64,000 nt of DNA, taken from contig CAWACP010000003.1 in the NCBI GenBank assembly GCA_963780655.1, positions 1,116,001-1,180,000 on the forward strand, in the 5' to 3' direction. The DNA comes from CAWACP01 sp963780655. Its GTDB lineage: Bacteria; Acidobacteriota; Terriglobia; Bryobacterales; Bryobacteraceae. Below are positions 40,961-48,786 of this stretch, in pieces (positions within the stretch are counted from its first letter, which is position 1; each line of letters begins with the position of its first letter). Under the pieces are notes generated by a model. That model had not been told where the DNA came from, did not search any database, and saw only the letters and a list, made by a program, of their open reading frames with translations. Made by a program: the position numbers and the translations under genes.

Positions 40961-42655
40961 ATGTTGAAGACCCTTGCACTGACCACATCTCTTATTTCAG
41001 CCCTCGCGTTCGGGCAGGCCCCAACGCCGGCCACTGAGCCGCCTCCACCAAACCCGGCGTCGACCCCGGGCTCGGAGCACGTGGAAGATGTCGGCGCGAT
41101 CTTCCGAGTAAACGTCGTTTCCAGGACCCTTACCGCTGTGAACTATCGGCATCGCGGCGGATCGACGAAGGTCGACTTCCGCGGTACGGCCCTCATGCCC
41201 ACTGGCAAGGGCTCCGCAACGGTGGAAAGCGAGAAGGGCGATATCCGCATTTCGGCGGATTTCAAGAACCTCGCCGCGCCCCAGACCTTCGGGCCCGAGT
41301 ATCTGACGTACGTGCTGTGGGCCATCTCTCCCGATGGGCGTCCCGTGAACCTCGGCGAGCTGACGCTCAGCGACTGGGGCATGGGCTCCGACAGCAGCAT
41401 TAAGACGACCAGCGAGATCCAGGCCTTCGGCATGATCGTGACGGCTGAGCCTTATTACGGCGTCACCCAGCCGAGCGATGTCGTCGTGATGGAGAACCAG
41501 GTTCGTCCTGACACTACGGGCGTTCAGGAGACCGTGGACGCAAAGTATGAGCTGCTGCCGCGCGGCGTGTACACCATGCAGGGCAGAGCGCCCGGATTCG
41601 TGCCGGTGAACGTGGGAAAGAAGCTGCCGCGCGAGCTGCTCGAAGCTGAAAACGCCGTGCAGATTGCGCGCGTTGCCGGAGCGGACAAATACGCGGCCGA
41701 CAGCTTCCAGAAGGCGCAGGGCGCCCTCGACCAGGCCGAGCATTATCAGGTGCAGAAGCCCGGCCAGAAGCCCGTGATCACTATGGCGCGCGAAGCGGTG
41801 GTCAGGGCAGAGGATTCACGCGTGATCGCGCTGCGCCGCGAAGAGGCGGAGCGGCAGGAACAGGAACGGCAGGCATCCATCGCTCGCGAGGACGCCGCGC
41901 GCGCGCACGCCGAAGCGGAGGCAGCCGCCGCGGCAAAGGCCCAGGCGGAGGCTCAGGAGGAAGCACGGCGCCGCGCTCAGGCCGACGCAGACCGGCTCGC
42001 CGCCGAGAGGGCAAAGGCCGACGCGCAGGCATCGGCCCTGGAAGCGGAGCGCCAGCGGCAGGCTGCCGAACAGGCGAGGGCGGAGGCGGATGCGGCGCGC
42101 GCGCAACTGGCTCAGCAGGCCGATCAGGCGAAGCAGGCCGCGGAAGAAGCGGACCGCCTGCGCCTGAAAGCGGAGCAGGATCAGGCCGCGCTGCGGCAGC
42201 AACTGCTCGATCAGTTCAACCAGGTGCTGCAGACCCGCGATACCACGCGCGGGCTGATCATCAACATGTCCGATGTGCTGTTCGCCTCGGGACGCTACGA
42301 CCTGAAACCCGGCACGCGGGAGAAGCTCGCACGGCTGGCCGGAATTATCATCTCGCACCCCGGTCTTAAATTGCAGATCGAGGGCTACACGGACAACGTC
42401 GGCTCCGACGAATACAACATGCGGCTTTCGCAGAAGCGCGCCGATTCGGTTCGTGAATACCTGACCGCGCAGGGGATCAATCCCGACAACGTCACCGCGC
42501 AGGGCTTCGGCAAAACGAACTTCGTGGCCGAGAACACCACGGCAACGGGCCGGCAGCAGAACCGCCGGGTGGAGATGGTGGTATCGGGAGAAATTATCGG
42601 AACCAACATCAACGCCATCCGGACGCAGACGCCGCCACAGAGCCAGACCCAGTAG
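40961..42655 (+). CDS. OmpA-family outer-membrane protein with long coiled-coil region
   Basis: A 564-residue protein. The signal peptide is 'MLKTLALTTSLISALAFGQA'. Residues 40-235 form an unassigned beta-rich domain ('EVEHVEDVGAIFRV'-like start). Residues 240-420 are an Ala/Glu/Gln/Arg-rich coiled coil with heptads. The C-terminal OmpA domain (about 435-545) shows 'LFASGRYDLKPGTREKLARLAGII' and 'IEGYTDNVGSDEYNMRLSQKRADSVREYL', which bind peptidoglycan. It probably tethers the outer membrane to the wall, with the coil as a spacer or partner site. Confidence 0.92.
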   Translation: MLKTLALTTSLISALAFGQAPTPATEPPPPNPASTPGSEHVEDVGAIFRVNVVSRTLTAVNYRHRGGSTKVDFRGTALMPTGKGSATVESEKGDIRISADFKNLAAPQTFGPEYLTYVLWAISPDGRPVNLGELTLSDWGMGSDSSIKTTSEIQAFGMIVTAEPYYGVTQPSDVVVMENQVRPDTTGVQETVDAKYELLPRGVYTMQGRAPGFVPVNVGKKLPRELLEAENAVQIARVAGADKYAADSFQKAQGALDQAEHYQVQKPGQKPVITMAREAVVRAEDSRVIALRREEAERQEQERQASIAREDAARAHAEAEAAAAAKAQAEAQEEARRRAQADADRLAAERAKADAQASALEAERQRQAAEQARAEADAARAQLAQQADQAKQAAEEADRLRLKAEQDQAALRQQLLDQFNQVLQTRDTTRGLIINMSDVLFASGRYDLKPGTREKLARLAGIIISHPGLKLQIEGYTDNVGSDEYNMRLSQKRADSVREYLTAQGINPDNVTAQGFGKTNFVAENTTATGRQQNRRVEMVVSGEIIGTNINAIRTQTPPQSQTQ

Positions 42656-42674
42656 GTGACGGCAGGCTGAAGAC

Positions 42675-42768
42675 AGTGCTAAAAAGTAACAGGGCAGGCC
42701 AAAGGCCTACTCCACTGTTGTCGTAAGCTGTTGATGCTCCGTGGTGGAGCAGGCGTTTCCGCCTGCAC
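42675..42768 (+). repeat. Repeat family A, copy 3
   Basis: GCTAAAAAGTAACAGGGCAGG, GGCCAAAGGCCTACTCCACTG and GGAGCAGGCGTTTCCGCCTGC match the unit at 27631-27757. It fills the gap after the OmpA gene. Confidence 0.75.
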
Positions 42769-42779
42769 GTAACTCGTGC

Positions 42780-42785
42780 TAACTT
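42780..42785 (+). promoter_or_regulatory. -10 element (TAACTT) for the small membrane protein
   Basis: It ends 6 nt before ATG 42792, the leaderless spacing, which supports the short ORF being a gene. Confidence 0.35.
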
Positions 42786-42791
42786 CAATGT

Positions 42792-42983
42792 ATGATGCAC
42801 GGCGTCAGCATCTGGTCCGTTCTCCTCGCGGCATCGCTGATACTCCTCTGCTTCCGCCCCTCGCTGCTCGACGTGCTCATCGAGGCCATCAACAACTTCC
42901 GCGGAGGTCCGCCGAGGCCCATGCATCCATCGCCCGTAAATGACGGTCCTCTGCTGCGCAGGCGCGTCCGCCGACAGCGTTAA
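42792..42983 (+). CDS. Small single-pass membrane protein (63 aa, TatA-like layout)
   Basis: One hydrophobic helix ('SIWSVLLAASLILLCFRP') is followed by an amphipathic stretch 'SLLDVLIEAINNFRGGPPRP' and a basic end 'LLRRRVRRQR'. A short helix, hinge, amphipathic helix and charged tail is the layout of TatA-like proteins, though the phenylalanine-glycine hinge is absent. I recall similar small proteins with an 'NFRGGPP' box in acidobacteria, but cannot verify it here. It lies 50 bp before the GH3 gene and has its own -10 box. Confidence 0.55.
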   Translation: MMHGVSIWSVLLAASLILLCFRPSLLDVLIEAINNFRGGPPRPMHPSPVNDGPLLRRRVRRQR

Positions 42984-43013
42984 CCCCGGCACCCGCCGAG
43001 CGACCCGCGACGA

Positions 43014-43019
43014 TACAAT
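43014..43019 (+). promoter_or_regulatory. -10 element (TACAAT) for the GH3-GH35 operon
   Basis: TACAAT ends 14 nt before ATG 43034 and overlaps no coding sequence. Confidence 0.45.
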
Positions 43020-43033
43020 GGGGCTTCGCACCC

Positions 43034-45214
43034 ATGATCAAACGCATTTCTCTGTCGATTGCGGTTCTGCTGGCCGCCCCCGTCTTCGCGCAGCAGCCCA
43101 GGGCGCCAAAGAAACCTGCCGGCCCCTGGATGGACAAAAGCCTCTCGCCCGATCAGCGGGCCGACATGGTCATCGAGCAGATGACCCTCGACGAGAAGAT
43201 CCAACTCGTCCACGGCACCGGCTGGAATGGCGCTCACTCAACCGACGTGCAGACGGAGTTGCTGCATCTGCGCTCCAACGGCGGCGCGGGCTACGTCCCC
43301 GGCATCCCGAGGCTGGGCCTTCCCGGTATCCAGATGGCCGATTCCGCTGTTGGCGTCGCGCGTGGAGGCGAACGCAGCCGCTACGCCACAGCTCTGCCGT
43401 CCACTCTTGCCGCGGCATCCACATGGGATCCGAAAATGGCCTACGAGTACGGCGCGCTGATCGGCCGCGAGCTGCGCGACCAGGGTTATAACATGACGCT
43501 CGGCGGGGGCGTGGACATCACGCGCGAGCCGCGCAATGGCCGCAACTTCGAGTATCTGGGCGAGGATCCTATCCTGGCCGGAACGCTGGTGGCCCAGTGG
43601 ATCAGGGGGCTGCAGGCGCAGGGCGTCATCGGCGATATCAAGCACTACGCTCTGAACGATCAGGAGACGGGCCGCAATATCGTCAATGTCATTCTGGATA
43701 AACGTTCCATGCGCGAAACCGATCTGCTGGCGTTCGAGATCGGCGTCAAGGATGGCGATCCGGGCGGCGTGATGTGCTCGTACAATCTCGTGAACGGCGA
43801 CTGGGCCTGCGAAAACGACTACCTCCTGAACGAGGTCCTGAAAAAGGACTGGGGCTTCAAGGGCTTCGTAGTCTCCGACTGGGGCGGCACGCACACTACC
43901 ACCAAGGCTGCCCTGGCCGGCCTCGATCAGGAAGAGCCCGGCAGCCGCTTCTTCGGCGACGCGCTCAGGAAAGCGGTGGAGAGCGGCGAAGTGCCCATGG
44001 CGCGGCTGAACGACATGGTGCACCGCATCGTGCGCACTGAGTTCGCCTGCGGCATCGTCGACAATCCGCCCGATCCGAAGGTGGTGGACATCTTCGGCGG
44101 CATGAAAATCTCCCAGCACATCGCGGAGTCCGGCACGGTGCTCCTGAAGAACGCCAACCGCCAGCTTCCGCTGAACGCGGCGCTCGTTCACTCGATTGCA
44201 GTGATCGGCTCGCACGCCGACGTCGCGGTGCTCTCCGGCGGCGGCTCCGCGCAGGTGGACCCTCCCGGCGGCAACGCAGTTCCTGGCAAGAGCTCGTGGG
44301 ACGCGGTGACGTGGGATCCTTCCTCGCCGCTCGAGGCCATCCGCGCCATGGCGCCTCATGCGAAGGTTGAATACAACGCCGGCACGGATCCCGCGGCCGC
44401 GGCTGCATTGGCGAAGTCCTCCGATGTCGCCCTTGTGTTTGTGAACCAGCCGATGAGCGAGGGCCGGGATGCCGCAACGCTGAGCCTTCCGGAGAACCAG
44501 GATGCGCTGGTGACCGCGGTTGCTGCGGCAAATCCGAAAACCATTGTGGTGCTGGAGACGGGCGGGCCCGTGTCCATGCCCTGGATCGGCAACGTCAGCG
44601 CGGCGGTGGAGGCGTGGTACCCCGGAATTCGCGGCGCCGACGCGATCGCCAATATTCTGTTCGGCCGCGTCAATCCCTCGGCGAAACTCGCCGTCACCTT
44701 TGCGAAGAGCGACGCCGACCTGCCGCATCCGCAGGTTCCCGGATTGCCGAAGCACGTGGGCAAGTTCGATGCGAACTACGCCGAAGGGCTGAAGGTCGGG
44801 TACAAATGGTTCGACGCCGAAGACAAGCAGCCCTTGTTCCCGTTTGGCTTCGGCCTCTCCTATACGACCTTCGCTTACTCGGGACTGAAGGCATCGTCCG
44901 ACGGCGTCATCTTTACGGTGCGTAATACGGGACGGCGCGCCGGCACTGAAATAGCAGAGGTCTACGCCGCTTTGCCGAAGTCGGCCGGCGAACCTCCCCG
45001 GCGTCTGGTGGGCTGGGATCGGGTGGACCTGGCTCCCGGCGAGGCGAAGACGGTGAAGGTGGCGCTCGATCCGTTCCGCTTGTCCATATTCAATGTGGAC
45101 AAAGACGGCTGGGAACTGGTTCCCGGCGAGTACAAAATCACGGTGGGCGGGTCGTCGCAGAGCACGCCGTTGCAGGCTACGGTGAGCATCCCCGGCCAGA
45201 CCGCCTCGCGTTAA
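43034..45214 (+). CDS. Secreted glycoside hydrolase family 3 beta-glucosidase
   Basis: A 726-residue protein with a signal peptide ('MIKRISLSIAVLLAAPVFAQ'). The N-terminal barrel has 'IPRLGLPGIQMADSAVGVA', 'GDIKHYALNDQETGR' (Lys-His substrate site) and the nucleophile Asp282 in 'GFVVSDWGGTH'. The second domain ('SGTVLLKNANRQLPL') and a C-terminal fibronectin-III-like domain ('FPFGFGLSYTTFAYSGL', 'NTGRRAGTEIAEVYAAL') follow. It releases glucose or related sugars from beta-linked oligosaccharides. It is followed 7 bp later by the GH35-like gene, so the two probably work on one glycan. Confidence 0.94.
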   Translation: MIKRISLSIAVLLAAPVFAQQPRAPKKPAGPWMDKSLSPDQRADMVIEQMTLDEKIQLVHGTGWNGAHSTDVQTELLHLRSNGGAGYVPGIPRLGLPGIQMADSAVGVARGGERSRYATALPSTLAAASTWDPKMAYEYGALIGRELRDQGYNMTLGGGVDITREPRNGRNFEYLGEDPILAGTLVAQWIRGLQAQGVIGDIKHYALNDQETGRNIVNVILDKRSMRETDLLAFEIGVKDGDPGGVMCSYNLVNGDWACENDYLLNEVLKKDWGFKGFVVSDWGGTHTTTKAALAGLDQEEPGSRFFGDALRKAVESGEVPMARLNDMVHRIVRTEFACGIVDNPPDPKVVDIFGGMKISQHIAESGTVLLKNANRQLPLNAALVHSIAVIGSHADVAVLSGGGSAQVDPPGGNAVPGKSSWDAVTWDPSSPLEAIRAMAPHAKVEYNAGTDPAAAAALAKSSDVALVFVNQPMSEGRDAATLSLPENQDALVTAVAAANPKTIVVLETGGPVSMPWIGNVSAAVEAWYPGIRGADAIANILFGRVNPSAKLAVTFAKSDADLPHPQVPGLPKHVGKFDANYAEGLKVGYKWFDAEDKQPLFPFGFGLSYTTFAYSGLKASSDGVIFTVRNTGRRAGTEIAEVYAALPKSAGEPPRRLVGWDRVDLAPGEAKTVKVALDPFRLSIFNVDKDGWELVPGEYKITVGGSSQSTPLQATVSIPGQTASR

Positions 45215-45221
45215 CGGTCTC

Positions 45222-46739
45222 ATGAAAACTCGGTGGTCTCGAATGGCCTGCTGCGCCGTCGTGTGCGCAGCCGGCATCGCGGCGCAGAACAACTCCGCCG
45301 CCCCTCATCTGGAAAAGCACGGCACGGCAACACAGCTCGTCGTGGATGGCCGGCCTTTCCTGATTCTCGGCGGCGAACTGCACAATTCCAGCTCGTCGAG
45401 CCTGGACTATATGAGGCCCATCTGGCCGCGTCTGACGGCCCTGCACATGAACACGGTGCTCGCGCCGGTTTCGTGGGAGCTGATCGAGCCCGAGGAAGGC
45501 CGCTTCGATTTCGCGCTTGTGGACGGGTTGATCCACGATACCCGAAGCAACAATCTGCGGTTGGTCTTCCTGTGGTTTGGGAGCTGGAAAAACGGAGTGT
45601 CCACCTACGTGCCGGCGTGGGTGAAGGCCGATTCGCGTCGCTTCCCGCGGGCGAAAGACAAGAACGGCAGAACGCTGGAGATCCTGACCACCTTCAGCGA
45701 CGCAGGCCGCGATGCCGACAGCCGCGCGTTCGCCGCCCTCATGCGGCACATCCGGGATGTGGACGCGCAGTCGCATACCGTTCTGATGATGCAGGTGGAG
45801 AACGAGGTCGGCGTGCTGGGCGATTCGCGCGATCGTTCCGCGGCCGCCAACGCAGCGTTTGCCAGTCCCGTGCCGGCGGAACTGCACGCAAAGACAACGG
45901 GCTCATGGGAGCAGGTGTTCGGGCCGGGCGTCAAGACGGACGAGATGTTCATGGCATGGCAGTATGCACGCTATGTCGGCCACGTCGCCGCCGCCGGCAA
46001 AGCCGAGTACCCGATTCCGATGTACGTCAACGCGTGGCTGGAGCAAGTTGGGACGCCCGAACCCGGCAAGTACCCGAGCGGCGGCCCGCAGGCGAAGCTG
46101 ATGGACGTCTGGCGCGCCGGCGCGCCGTCCATCGATATGATTGAACCGGACATTTACGTTCCGGAGTTTGAGCAGTGGTGCGATCGTTATCATCGCTCGG
46201 GCAATCCGCTGTTCATTCCCGAGACCTACTACAACGGGCGAGGTCCGGCGGATGCTTTCTATGCGTTCGGCCAGCATGAGGCGATTGGCTATTCGCCGTT
46301 CGCTATCGACGATGTGACAGACGGGGACGCCCCCATCGGCAGGAGCTACGAGCTGCTGTCCGCCATCGCGCCGGTGATTCTGGCGCACGAAGGCCAGAGC
46401 GCGATCGCCGGCGCAGTGCTCGACAAGGATCACAAATCGAAGACCATTCCGCTGGCCGGCTATAACGTAGAGTTCCGGACCCCGCGTCCGGAGATTGCCT
46501 CTGCCATAGCGATCGCCACCGGCCGCGATGAGTTTCTGATTGCCGGCATGGGGCTGACCGTGGCTTTCAGTGCTCCGGGCAGCGAGGTCGGGCTGCTGTC
46601 GGTGGAAGAGGGAACGTACGTGGATGGCCGCTGGATTCCGGAACGCCGTCTGAACGGCGACGAGATCGAGTCGGGCAAAGGCGCCATGCTGCCCCCGGAT
46701 CATTACGCGATCGAGCGTGTTAAACTTTACCGCTATTGA
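45222..46739 (+). CDS. GH35-like beta-galactosidase (DUF5597 type)
   Basis: A 505-residue protein with a signal peptide ('CCAVVCAAGIAAQN'). The clan-A TIM barrel opens with 'VVDGRPFLILGGELHNSS'; the acid/base is Glu195 ('MMQVENEVG') and the nucleophile Glu334 ('LFIPETYY'). The C-terminal part ('LAGYNVEFRTPRPEIASAIAIATG', 'FLIAGMGLTVAF') fits the DUF5597 extension seen in bacterial GH35 relatives. It likely removes terminal galactose or a similar sugar, outside the cytoplasm, in the same operon as the GH3 enzyme. Confidence 0.9.
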   Translation: MKTRWSRMACCAVVCAAGIAAQNNSAAPHLEKHGTATQLVVDGRPFLILGGELHNSSSSSLDYMRPIWPRLTALHMNTVLAPVSWELIEPEEGRFDFALVDGLIHDTRSNNLRLVFLWFGSWKNGVSTYVPAWVKADSRRFPRAKDKNGRTLEILTTFSDAGRDADSRAFAALMRHIRDVDAQSHTVLMMQVENEVGVLGDSRDRSAAANAAFASPVPAELHAKTTGSWEQVFGPGVKTDEMFMAWQYARYVGHVAAAGKAEYPIPMYVNAWLEQVGTPEPGKYPSGGPQAKLMDVWRAGAPSIDMIEPDIYVPEFEQWCDRYHRSGNPLFIPETYYNGRGPADAFYAFGQHEAIGYSPFAIDDVTDGDAPIGRSYELLSAIAPVILAHEGQSAIAGAVLDKDHKSKTIPLAGYNVEFRTPRPEIASAIAIATGRDEFLIAGMGLTVAFSAPGSEVGLLSVEEGTYVDGRWIPERRLNGDEIESGKGAMLPPDHYAIERVKLYRY

Positions 46740-46753
46740 AGCAGAGTAGCCGT

Positions 46754-46813
46754 GCAGGCTAAAAGCCTGCTCTACTTCCGACCGAGAACAGTAGAGCAGG
46801 CTTTCAGCCCGCA
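46754..46813 (+). repeat. Repeat family B, intact copy
   Basis: GCAGGCTAAAAGCCTGCTCTAC, the spacer TTCCGACCGAGAACA, then GTAGAGCAGGCTTTCAGCC form a dyad. It is the uninterrupted reference for the copy split by IS110 at 9567/11103. It lies between convergent genes. Confidence 0.8.
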
Positions 46814-46818
46814 GCCAC

Positions 46819-47193
46819 TCAGATTCTCGCCGGCTTCTCCACTGTCCGCTCCGAGTGCACATTACCGGTATTGAGCGTGCTCGCCGGCTCGAACAGCATC
46901 ACGTGAACCTCTTCGGCCGCGTACGGCTTGTGCTCCACGCCGCGCGGCACGATGACGAACTCGCCTTCGCCGATCTCCAGCGAGCGTTCCGCGCCGGCAT
47001 CGTCGCGGTAATCCATGCGAAACGATCCGCGCACCACCAGGAACAGTTCATCCTCCGCGTCATGGTGATGCCACAGAAAGTCGCCCTGAAATTTCACCAG
47101 CTTCACGTAATGTCCGTTCAGCTCCCCGGCGATCTTCGGTTTCCAGTACTCATGAATAACGTCGAACTTCTCGGCGATTCGAACCTTCTGCAT
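46819..47193 (-). CDS. Cupin domain protein
   Basis: A 124-residue single cupin. 'DFLWHHHDAEDELFLVVRGSFRM' is cupin motif 1 with His and Glu metal ligands, and 'GEFVIVPRGVEHKPYAAEEVHVMLFEP' is motif 2. Small cupins of this type are often isomerases, dioxygenases or sugar-binding proteins; the substrate is not known. It stands alone and is divergent from the AAA ATPase gene. Confidence 0.88.
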   Translation of the reverse strand: MQKVRIAEKFDVIHEYWKPKIAGELNGHYVKLVKFQGDFLWHHHDAEDELFLVVRGSFRMDYRDDAGAERSLEIGEGEFVIVPRGVEHKPYAAEEVHVMLFEPASTLNTGNVHSERTVEKPARI

Positions 47194-47241
47194 TTCTGAA
47201 GATTAGCAATCCCGCACCGTCTTTTCGCCGGCCCCGTTCGT

Positions 47242-47247
47242 CATAAT
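47242..47247 (+). promoter_or_regulatory. -10 element (CATAAT) for the AAA ATPase gene
   Basis: It ends 8 nt before GTG 47256, favouring that start over the TTG at 47247, which overlaps the box. Confidence 0.4.
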
Positions 47248-47255
47248 TGTTACGG

Positions 47256-48782
47256 GTGCAAACAGCCATCAGCATCTCCACGCCTGAACGCGCCGAGAGC
47301 CGCGCGGCGACGACCGTGCGCGAGATTTTCGAGTCCGGGCGCCCCATCACTTATATCCGCTCCACCGAGGAACAACGGGTGACCGCGGTCCTTCGCGAGG
47401 TGGCCGCGCGCCTTCCCGGCGCCTCCATGTGGACCTGGTCCCTCACCGAGGGTCTTCGCCGGGACGGCCAGCCGCCCGAGCCGGGCACGGAATCGCCGCG
47501 CGCCCTTCTCGATTTCATCGCCGCTTACCCGCGCCCCGCGGTGTTTCATCTGAAGGATTTCCACGAGCAGTTGCGCGATTCCGCGGACACGCGCCGCCGC
47601 GTGCGCGACCTGAACGAAAGCTGTCTCGACCGGCAGAAGTTCGTCGTGATCAGCTCGGCGGTTCGCTCCATTCCCGAAGAGCTGGAACGGTCGGTCATGT
47701 TCCTGGAGCTGCGGACGCCCGATCTCGTGGAGCTGCGGCAGTTCCTGCGGGACGAGATCGCGCAGCTTGCGGCGGGAATCGAAGTCGACTCCAGCGAGGG
47801 GACCATTCATCAGCTCGCACGAGCGCTGCAGGGGCTGACGCTGGACGAAGCGCACTATGGGCTACGCCGTGCACTTGCGCGAAGCGGCCGCCTCGGATCG
47901 GATTCGGTACCCGCGCTGCTGGAGGAGAAGCGGCTGCTGGTGAACCGCAGTGGCGTGGTGGAGTTCATCTCCACAGGGACGGAGCTCGGTGAAGTGGGCG
48001 GTCTCGAAACCCTGAAGAAGTGGCTCACCGAGCGCCGCAAGCTGTTCCAGATGCGCGACAGCCTCAGCGAGGAAATCGTGCCGAAGGGGCTGCTCATGAT
48101 GGGCATCCCGGGGTGCGGCAAGAGCCTCTCCGTCAAGGCCATCGCGTCGTATTTCGAGCTGCCGCTTTATCGCGTGGACATGACCGAGATCTTTTCCGGC
48201 AGGCACGGCAAGGCCGAGGGCGTGTTCGTGGCCGCATGCAAAATGATGGAGGACATGGCGCCCGCGGTGCTCTGGTTCGATGAGATCGAGATGGGCCTCA
48301 CGTCGTCCGAATCGAGCGGCGAGCAGGGCCGCATGTTCGCGTTCTTCCTGACGTGGATGCAGGAGAAGACGCGCGGACTGTTCGTGGCCGCCACTGCCAA
48401 CCGCATCGATCTGTTGCCCGCGGAGATGATCCGCAAAGGCCGCTTCGACGAGGTGTTCTTTGTCGACCTGCCGCTGGAAGAGGAACGCGTGGAGATCTTC
48501 GGGATCCATCTTCAGCGGCGCGGCAGCGATCGCTCGCGCTTCAATATCGAGCAGTTGATCGAGTTCACCGTCGGCTGGACGGGCGCCGAGATCGAGCAGT
48601 GCGTCGTTTCGGCAATCACCCGGGCAAAGCTGGCCGACCGCGAGTTGACCCAGCAGGATCTCATCAGCACGGCCGTGAGCATCGTGCCCTTGTCGCGCAC
48701 CATGAAAGAGCAGATCAACCACATCCGCGGCTGGGCATTCGAGCGCGCCCTCCGCGCCACGCCAAGGCAACCCGGAAGATAA
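47256..48782 (+). CDS. AAA family ATPase (Ycf46-like)
   Basis: A 508-residue protein from GTG 47256. Residues 20-240 are a degenerate P-loop-like N-domain ('RPAVFHLKDFHEQLRD'). The AAA domain (about 245-495) has Walker A GIPGCGKS (283-290), Walker B 'AVLWFDEIEMGL', sensor 'GLFVAATANRIDLLPAEMIRKGRFDEVFFVDLP' with Arg finger, and a C-terminal helical lid. This is the cyanobacterial/plastid Ycf46 architecture, whose role is unclear (linked to CO2 use and photosynthesis regulation in cyanobacteria). No partner gene is adjacent. Confidence 0.9.
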   Translation: MQTAISISTPERAESRAATTVREIFESGRPITYIRSTEEQRVTAVLREVAARLPGASMWTWSLTEGLRRDGQPPEPGTESPRALLDFIAAYPRPAVFHLKDFHEQLRDSADTRRRVRDLNESCLDRQKFVVISSAVRSIPEELERSVMFLELRTPDLVELRQFLRDEIAQLAAGIEVDSSEGTIHQLARALQGLTLDEAHYGLRRALARSGRLGSDSVPALLEEKRLLVNRSGVVEFISTGTELGEVGGLETLKKWLTERRKLFQMRDSLSEEIVPKGLLMMGIPGCGKSLSVKAIASYFELPLYRVDMTEIFSGRHGKAEGVFVAACKMMEDMAPAVLWFDEIEMGLTSSESSGEQGRMFAFFLTWMQEKTRGLFVAATANRIDLLPAEMIRKGRFDEVFFVDLPLEEERVEIFGIHLQRRGSDRSRFNIEQLIEFTVGWTGAEIEQCVVSAITRAKLADRELTQQDLISTAVSIVPLSRTMKEQINHIRGWAFERALRATPRQPGR

Positions 48783-48786
48783 CAAG

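Noticed and set aside
43238..45292. Antisense ORF (684 codons) opposite the GH3 gene
   Set aside because: Same reason: GC shadow with no recognisable fold.
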